A stretch of DNA of 25,082 nucleotides, taken from the NCBI RefSeq assembly GCF_000003605.2, contig NW_003107598.1, positions 82,598 to 107,679 of the forward strand, read 5' to 3'. The DNA is from Saccoglossus kowalevskii (lineage: Eukaryota; Hemichordata; Enteropneusta; Harrimaniidae). The notes under the pieces are model-generated. The model made no database searches. It saw only the letters and a program-made list of their open reading frames with translations, and had not been told where the DNA came from. Every line of letters begins with the position of its first letter. The first letter of the stretch is position 1. This document shows positions 20,793 through 25,082 of this stretch, piece by piece. The translations under genes and the position numbers were made by a program.

Positions 20793-21083
20793 TTAAATGG
20801 CCATTGGAGGCTTAATATCCAACAAGTGAAGCTTCAGATCGAATCTCAGTGCATGCATAGGGGGATTGTTGAACACTCTCCCTAGAGACATGCGTTGTTC
20901 GAGTTTCGCAAGTTGAACAGTTTGCTCAAGTGTCAAGAAGCGGCAAAGAATGACACGTGATGGGCTCACATCAACGCTTTTACCACCAGCAGCAATCTTT
21001 ATGTGTACTAGTACATAGAGTATTCGGTTGTAAGTAAGAGACCAACAACAATAATAATATTTGAATACTTTGTGAAAACCACG
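20793..21083 (-). CDS. candidate coding segment or pseudogene fragment, unknown
   Basis: A minus-strand frame is open for 96 codons from 21083 to a TAA at 20795-20793. Its downstream two thirds (20996-20793, beginning IAAGGKSVDVSPS and ending LLDIKPPMAI) coincide with a G+C-elevated island between AT-rich flanks and include an amphipathic stretch LTLEQTVQLAKLEQRMSLG that would form a helix. There is no ATG at the start; the first one is at MSLGRVF, so as a gene it would need an upstream exon. An AAAG at the island's edge (about 20997) is a weak acceptor candidate. I do not recognise the family. The frame at 21490-21287 is on the same strand 200 bp upstream and could belong to the same locus. 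A chance open frame of this length is possible. Confidence 0.2.
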   Translation of the reverse strand, partial: RGFHKVFKYYYCCWSLTYNRILYVLVHIKIAAGGKSVDVSPSRVILCRFLTLEQTVQLAKLEQRMSLGRVFNNPPMHALRFDLKLHLLDIKPPMAI

Positions 21084-21286
21084 TCATATGTATTGATTGA
21101 TAAGATAAATGTTCAGAAAGGTCTTTGTGGCGAGTTTTCAGATGATATTTTGGGTTTTTAGTTCGATAGTTTTGTTAATCATACCTCGCAGTCACTGTTT
21201 TTCATTGCAACAAAAACTAATTAATTATTACATGTTTAGCAATCGCTGTAAATAGGACACAGCGTTGTTTTAGATTGTTACACGTA

Positions 21287-21490
21287 CTATTTCAAAAATA
21301 GGGCAATGCGACCCTGGTAGTTAATCCTGGCCGTGGGATATTGTAGCGGAATGGCTAATGAGAAAGAAATACAAACATTAAGGTCATGCAGAATCGCCAA
21401 GGTAACATCCGATGGTACCATGACAATGTAACCACGGGCAATATATGGAGACCATAATCTCAACAATTTTCCCTTAAGCTGGATTTTCAT
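21287..21490 (-). CDS. candidate 67-codon small ORF, unknown
   Basis: This ATG-initiated minus-strand frame begins MKIQLKGKLLRLW and ends GRIALFLK before TAG. Its limits closely match a G+C-elevated island of about 190 bp between very AT-rich flanks, and codons of the purine-any-pyrimidine form look enriched by hand count (about a third). It contains a hydrophobic middle part (SDVTLAILHDLNVCISFSLA) but no clear signal peptide or domain. A TATA-like TTTTTATAAAAA directly precedes the ATG. It may be a small gene, a coding exon or a degenerate copy; a chance frame cannot be excluded. Confidence 0.22.
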   Translation of the reverse strand: MKIQLKGKLLRLWSPYIARGYIVMVPSDVTLAILHDLNVCISFSLAIPLQYPTARINYQGRIALFLK

Positions 21491-21829
21491 TTTTTATAAA
21501 AATCAAAGAACAACTTAATTAATTCAAAAAAAAATATTATTGTGCATTTATTTAAGTTATTATTTTCCTCATCTATTTTATTAGTTAACAATTTTGCACT
21601 TTTAGGATTGTTTTCAAATCGATTTACAAATTGACATTTGTTTTAAACATCGACACAGACACGAAACCTGGATAGCTGATTTCAATAATTAAACTGATAT
21701 GGATAACCACGATGGCGTATGTCTTCTCTATTTAGATGTCAATGTAGTCAGCATGTGATACAGACAGCTTTACAGTCTTTGATCATTAACCATTCGTTTT
21801 TCATCAAGTGCATACAAATTAGATTTCAG
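21491..21829. other. AT-rich non-coding stretch
   Basis: Low-complexity A/T sequence to about 21600, then ordinary AT-rich DNA. A plus-strand frame opens at 21719 and runs into the candidate exon that follows, but its first part is not convincing. Confidence 0.4.
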
Positions 21830-21892
21830 ACCAATCGAGTTTTAGGCGGATGTGTTATCGACCTTGCAATTGATGAACGGTTCAGTGTCAAG
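21830..21892 (+). CDS. possible 63-nt internal exon, unknown gene
   Basis: An acceptor-like ATTTCAG ends at 21829 and a good donor AAG|GTATGT begins its GT at 21893. The 21 codons between are open in phase 0 and read TNRVLGGCVIDLAIDERFSV plus K, which is more protein-like than the surrounding translation. The upstream pyrimidine tract (CGTTTTTCATC) is moderate and about 25 nt away. No partner exons were identified and the peptide is too short to place in a family. Confidence 0.15.
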
Positions 21893-23436
21893 GTATGTAA
21901 TACAAACAGCGACAATTTGAGGAATTGACACAAACTCACAAATGTGTCTTTGCAAATTTAAATCACCGTCTCCAGAGGTCGGTAATGAGAACTAAATGAC
22001 ATTCGAATCGAAAGGAAGCAATTTGCCGTGCACGATGTAGCTATGCCTAATGGTCCATTCACTTAATCCAAGCTGTTGGGTATTAACACCAATTGGGCGA
22101 GTAAATGGTCCACAAATCCCTCCAATGATGTGGGTAAACGTTTACCAATACAATTGACTTGTGCTAGTATACATTTTGTAATGTATATAGGTGTATCATC
22201 AATTCTACTTTCTATATAGTAGTCGTTTGCCGAAAATCTACTATACTTATAACTTACGTCTGTAAAGTTTGTTCCTGTTGCACTGACATGCAGTTCCTAT
22301 TTAATTTAAAATACGTTCGCATTAGGATAAGACAGGTCTTTAGGATGAGTGAACGACTATTATAATGCAATCACACCAGATGACTCATGTTGACTGTAGT
22401 AGGAGGTTATTCTCAGTCGTATACGTTACATTTCCCTGAAAGCTCACATGAATGCGTTCTTTTAGTATAACTGCTAGACTAGAGTGCGATGAGACGCCTT
22501 GAAAATTTGCGAAATAACGTATTTATTGTTTCTCAATACTTTCCTCGTTAGTAATTCTGTACGTTTGTAGTGTTTTTTTGCTGCATTCACTTTGGCAGTT
22601 AAATGACACTGTCCGGTGATTGAGCAATATGTGTAGAAAATAATTTATAGTACAGTGAATCTGATTATGTTAGTATGCTAGTATGTGGTGTAATAATTCA
22701 CGTATCCACCCAGCATCATAGAAATAGTAGTGTGGATTCTAGGTGTCGACAGTGACAAAAAAGTGATATGTTGTTAGCTCGTTGCACCCGGAGTGTACAT
22801 ACTGTCTTGAATACTTGGATACATTCAGATGTAAGTTTTGTTGCGTAAAATTTGCCAAACATAAACATGGTATGTATGAATATGATATCCATTTTGTGAT
22901 CATAGACTCACGTATCAACGTATTAATATTCAGTTAATGAAATCACAATATGCTTAAGTTCTTTAATTAATATTCAGTACTATTATATGAATTTGCTCTG
23001 TTACGTCATCAATTTTACTACTTTGGTGCAATAAAAAAATCACAATATGGCAAGTAATTAATATTGCATGAATCAATTGTAGGTGTCAATGACCTTACAA
23101 GTCACGAATGTGTTTTACTGGGAATTAATTTACGCCCGTAAGATGCGTAAACATTCTGTGTAGATGTTTATGTAGCAACGTGCTCATTTAATGTTACGTT
23201 AATTCGCATGTTTTAGCGAAATCAAGTATTGTCCAGAAGTACATCTTTCTACTCTCTCGGCAAATTGCTGTTACGCTATTCGATAACACTGTATTTATGT
23301 TTAGTGTATAATGTATATTCAACTGGTTAATCAATGTAGCGGCAATCATTTATATAGCCTAACATAATATTTCTTACGTCAGGTAAGTGTTATTGAAGCT
23401 TGTTAAATTCACCCTCAAAGTAGAAACCATATGATT
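21893..23436. other. non-coding stretch with a palindrome and a short direct repeat
   Basis: The perfect 14-bp palindrome GGTAAACGTTTACC is at 22133-22146. The words AAATCACAATATG...AATTAATATT occur at 22940-22976 and 23037-23065, about 97 bp apart. A consensus donor CAG|GTAAGT is readable at 23379-23386 (plus), but the possible exon before it has stops in every frame. A similar but weaker pair (acceptor near 22775, donor GTAAGT at about 22832) frames an open segment containing CTYC. I call none of these a gene. Confidence 0.4.
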
Positions 23437-23544
23437 CTAATCAACAGATTTTTCATCAATTTCAATTTTTGGATCATCTTTGGCCAAACATGCCAGTAAC
23501 ATTGAAGGGCGGTAGTCGTCGCGCCATAAGCGAGATATGTCGGT
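23437..23544 (-). CDS. candidate terminal exon, unknown gene
   Basis: On the minus strand a pyrimidine-rich run (TTGTCTTTTGGCTTTTGG) is followed by AG at 23546-23545, then 35 open codons beginning TDISRLWRDDYRP and ending EIDEKSVD before TAG at 23439-23437. The frame is rich in GAT, GAC and GCC codons and more G+C-rich than its flanks. ATTAAA or AATAAA words on the same strand lie within a kilobase downstream. The peptide is charged and likely soluble; I do not recognise it. A different frame here gives a longer ATG-initiated product (23615-23415), but that text looks less protein-like. Chance is possible. Confidence 0.2.
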   Translation of the reverse strand, partial: TDISRLWRDDYRPSMLLACLAKDDPKIEIDEKSVD

Positions 23545-24123
23545 CTCATATAGCCAAAAGCCAAAAGACAATATAAAACAGTTCTAATCCACTGCAGGAA
23601 GCCACGTGAAAACATATCATGCTAGCATATGAACAGAAACATGAAGCTTTTACTAATATGTCACACAATTGTAACTAGAAAACCATGAAGCCCTGTGGAA
23701 ATGAAAAGGAAATGAGTGTACTGAGGAGGGATTCCGGGTGCGCAAGGATTTCTGAGGTGTTCCGATGAGTATTGAGCAATAACATGAGTAGTAAAGAAGT
23801 ATTCCTGATAATGTTGGGACCCATCATTCTATCGTACAAAATGATGAAGATACCAAATTCTTTATAATGAAACTAAAAATTATTTTAATAGGACTTAGTT
23901 GAAAAACAATTGTGCATTAGGCAAGTAGAGAAAACATTTTTTTTATTTCTATTAACTGAACATTGGAATGTGCATGTTATGTGCATCTACCACTTCTCGG
24001 TTCATCGCAGGTGATGTTTTTGCCTGCTTCACAATAATAGACAAGTGAATCCGTTGATGTCATCAGTTCAGTAGTAAAACCTAAGAGGTGACTCATTCAT
24101 AATTGACAAGGAGGCACTTATTT
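23545..24123. other. non-coding stretch
   Basis: No gene recognised. The patch around 23690-23770 is purine-rich but has no clear frame. Confidence 0.4.
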
Positions 24124-24234
24124 CTAATCGCTTTTTCTGTGGGTGGGCATGGTGTGCACAGTTGCTCCTGGGGTCACTTATTCTGTCACAACCTCATCAA
24201 GAACAGCGGGCAGTCGCCCCTCAGGAGTCTCAGT
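24124..24234 (-). pseudogene. coding-like G+C island with an in-frame stop, unknown
   Basis: Read on the minus strand, an acceptor-like CAACTACCAG is followed from 24234 by 18 open codons (TETPEGRLPAVLDEVVTE) and a TAA at 24180-24178. The same frame then continues for 17 codons (VTPGATVHTMPTHRKSD) to TAG at 24126-24124. The island stands out in G+C from its surroundings. It is on the same strand as the candidate terminal exon at 23437-23544. The plus strand is also open here and has its own acceptor-like GTGCACAG and donor-like G|GTAGTT, so strand is not certain. It could be an alternative last exon, a decayed exon or non-coding. Confidence 0.15.
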
Positions 24235-24240
24235 CTGGTA

Positions 24241-25082
24241 GTTGCTAACCTACTATGAATATATTTTGTAAATACTTTGCTTTCACCACAAACTAAAACG
24301 ATTACTACAGCGAATTTTCATTTCATTGCAATATATCTCGTAAATAAATCAGCTAAGAAATCATACATTTGCTATGTGTTTGTCGTAGTTTATCGTCGAT
24401 ATATGCAGTTTGTTTGATACACGGGAAACAACATCATAATTCTTGTGCATGAATATAGAAGCGTTCTGTTTAATTAATGTTTAATTACTTGAATTTGCAA
24501 CAGTGTTGAAAATACGTAATAATATTTTTTATTTCAAATACACAAATTTCACAAAACGACATTTAATAAAAATCAATCAATTTTAATAGGAAAGGAGTCA
24601 TCATTTTAATTATATCAAATGACGTAAATACAAAGAAAGGAGGCACAGTTCAGTTCACTGCAGATGCAACCCCTATTATCCACTGTGATGAGAATCAGCG
24701 AAGTTTTCCCGTTCACTGATATTCATCGTTTAACAAGGTTTGATGATTTTGTTTAAAGTATTTTTTTTAAGTATATTAAGTGTGTCCATTTAATACATCA
24801 ACGGTTTGCTTTTCAATTTTGTGAAATCGGGAAATGTTGAAAACCCTATTGCTGATCGATTACTTTAATGCACACGATAACATACCAACTGACCTCTGTG
24901 CAAAACAATGCATCGATTGTGCGTGAAAGTGATGGAATTTTTATATTATGTTTCAACCTTTCATTATATATATATTATAGTCACTTTGGATTTAGTTCGG
25001 CAATGATTGATACACCTTGCATGCATTTAAACGATTCATGATTATAGTCCAGTTGATTTAGCCCTGAAACAGGCCGAACCGG
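24241..25082. other. AT-rich non-coding stretch to the window end
   Basis: A plus-strand frame without ATG is open to a TGA at about 24718 and ends in a G+C-richer patch (24640-24720), reading KGGTVQFTADATPII; this is too weak to call. Nothing else recognised. Confidence 0.4.

Noticed and set aside
20780-20860. tRNA-derived SINE suggested by TGGCCATTGG (A-box-like) and AGATCGAATCT (B-box-like)
   Set aside because: Both boxes have several mismatches, no cloverleaf can be formed, and the same block is better explained by an open minus-strand frame in a G+C island.
23349-23381. Exon before the consensus donor CAG|GTAAGT
   Set aside because: The likely exon after the acceptor at about 23338 has stops in all three frames; at most it would be non-coding.

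Overview
This window looks like non-coding nuclear DNA from a eukaryote, most likely an intergenic or intronic stretch of an animal genome. The base composition is AT-rich (by eye about one third G+C). There are no long intact reading frames, no tightly packed genes, no ribosome-binding sites and no operon-like layout. There is an assembly gap of Ns, a CpG-rich minisatellite, and several DNA-transposon footprints with inverted ends and target-site duplications of the TTA, TTAA and TA kinds. The look suggests a marine invertebrate such as a mollusc or other lophotrochozoan, but that is inference from texture and not from a recognised gene. I found no rRNA, tRNA, CRISPR array or recognisable conserved protein.

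Layout. Positions 1-8070 are mostly featureless AT-rich DNA with one possible small exon (856-921), a perfect 10-bp inverted repeat (1811-1856) and a group of CRE-like sites (4060-4231). Positions 8071-8516 hold a 30-bp minisatellite with a 120-bp higher-order structure. Positions 8517-11434 are mostly unannotated, with a palindromic TTACGTAA site. Positions 11435-12965 are a DNA transposon with about 32-bp inverted ends and a TTA duplication, interrupted by 455 Ns. Degenerate direct repeats follow at 13115-13560. Positions 14373-16376 differ from their surroundings (A+C-rich on the plus strand) and may be the 3' part of a minus-strand LTR retroelement with a broken reading frame. A 94-bp direct duplication lies at 16564-16745. 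A short TTAA-flanked MITE lies at 18205-18366. A second inverted-repeat element with possible TA duplication lies at 20014-20372. Between 20.8 and 24.2 kb several G+C-elevated islands on the minus strand coincide with open reading frames and could be exons or decayed coding sequence of an unrecognised gene.

The best supported features are the minisatellite and the three inverted-repeat elements. Candidate exons rest on splice-like signals and open frames only and need transcript or homology evidence. No undescribed multi-gene system is visible. The points most worth a second look are the TTA element with its gap, the CpG-rich higher-order minisatellite, the excess of TGACGTCA octamers, and the minus-strand coding-like islands at 20.8-21.5 kb.
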